Assembly: GCA_964547905.1 (NCBI GenBank) | Contig: CAZJPN010000082.1 | Coordinates: 1-5,148 of the forward strand | DNA length: 5,148 nucleotides | From: JAJYLM01 sp964547905 | Lineage (GTDB): Bacteria > JAMCPX01 | Direction of reading: 5' to 3' | In this document: one piece after another, positions 5,035 through 5,148 of the stretch | Layout: each line of letters starts with the position of its first letter | Numbering within the stretch: the stretch's first letter is position 1 | Notes under the pieces: model-generated | What the model saw: the letters and a program-made list of their open reading frames with translations, nothing else | Databases searched by the model: none | Told to the model about the DNA's origin: nothing | Program-made: the position numbers and the translations under genes

Positions 5035-5148
5035 GCTGTTCCATACTTTGGTGTTATCACCATCTCTACCATTGCCGTAGTTTCTTTGTGTTTGTGTGTC
5101 AGTAATTAGTCCCGCCTTTGGCGGGACTTTACTGCACCAGTCACCCAT
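5035..5148. other. Right-edge sequence without a supported gene
   Basis: Apart from the hairpin at 5108-5128 I see no gene, RNA or mobile element here. Reading frames crossing this stretch in both directions lack ribosome binding sites and recognisable protein motifs. Confidence 0.4.
5108..5128. terminator. Perfect 9-bp GC-rich hairpin, possible terminator
   Basis: AGTCCCGCC (5108-5116), loop TTT, GGCGGGACT (5120-5128), then TTAC. The stem is strong enough for a terminator. The T-tract is very short on the plus strand and absent on the minus strand, so termination is uncertain and it may be a dispersed palindrome instead. Confidence 0.4.

Noticed and set aside
4863..5072. Minus-strand 69-residue frame at the right end
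   Set aside because: It has no ribosome binding site and no recognisable motif. It lies opposite the better-supported plus-strand start at 4851 and runs through the perfect hairpin.
4001..5148. CRISPR-Cas locus, suggested by the Cas4-like nuclease
   Set aside because: There are no regularly spaced repeats and no other cas gene in the window. Cas4-like nucleases are common outside CRISPR systems.

Overview
The window looks like bacterial chromosome, probably from an uncultured lineage. The proteins resemble those of Desulfobacterota/Nitrospirota-type Gram-negatives, but this lineage guess is weak and rests only on general protein character. No undescribed multi-gene system is visible. The left two thirds is ordinary core genome. 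The right third is an AT-richer accessory stretch made mostly of broken genes.

Left block (1-3440). A Maf-family nucleotide pyrophosphatase gene (163-780, minus) and an RNase R gene (811-2739, plus) diverge from a 30-bp gap. The gap is centred on a perfect 12-bp palindrome whose TATAGC core can be read as a -10 box in both directions. Neither gene has a Shine-Dalgarno sequence, and each has an in-frame TAG inside that palindrome, so the two starts are tightly bounded. An isoprenylcysteine methyltransferase-like membrane protein follows RNase R (2847-3440, plus) with no clear terminator between them, so they may be co-transcribed. At the left edge a minus-strand reading frame runs out of the window (ATG at 15). 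It is preceded by sequence that may be decayed coding or repeat DNA.

Junction (3441-3812). A possible structured terminator ending in T6 (3442-3531) follows the methyltransferase gene. A 25-nt tRNA 5' half (acceptor strand plus complete D arm, 3550-3574) comes next. It is joined directly to a minus-strand REP-associated tyrosine transposase gene that lost its 3' part at this point. The transposase still has a consensus-like promoter and a ribosome binding site, but its catalytic-tyrosine half is gone.

Right block (3813-5148). A PD-(D/E)XK nuclease gene with Cas4/AddB-like cysteines (4001-4714, minus) is split by one in-frame TAA. It has a good Shine-Dalgarno sequence and a TATAAT box. Divergent from it is a weak candidate for a small membrane-peptide gene that appears frameshifted (4851-5016, plus). 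Two perfect hairpins (5012-5034 and 5108-5128) close the window. No CRISPR array, rRNA, complete tRNA or complete mobile element is present.
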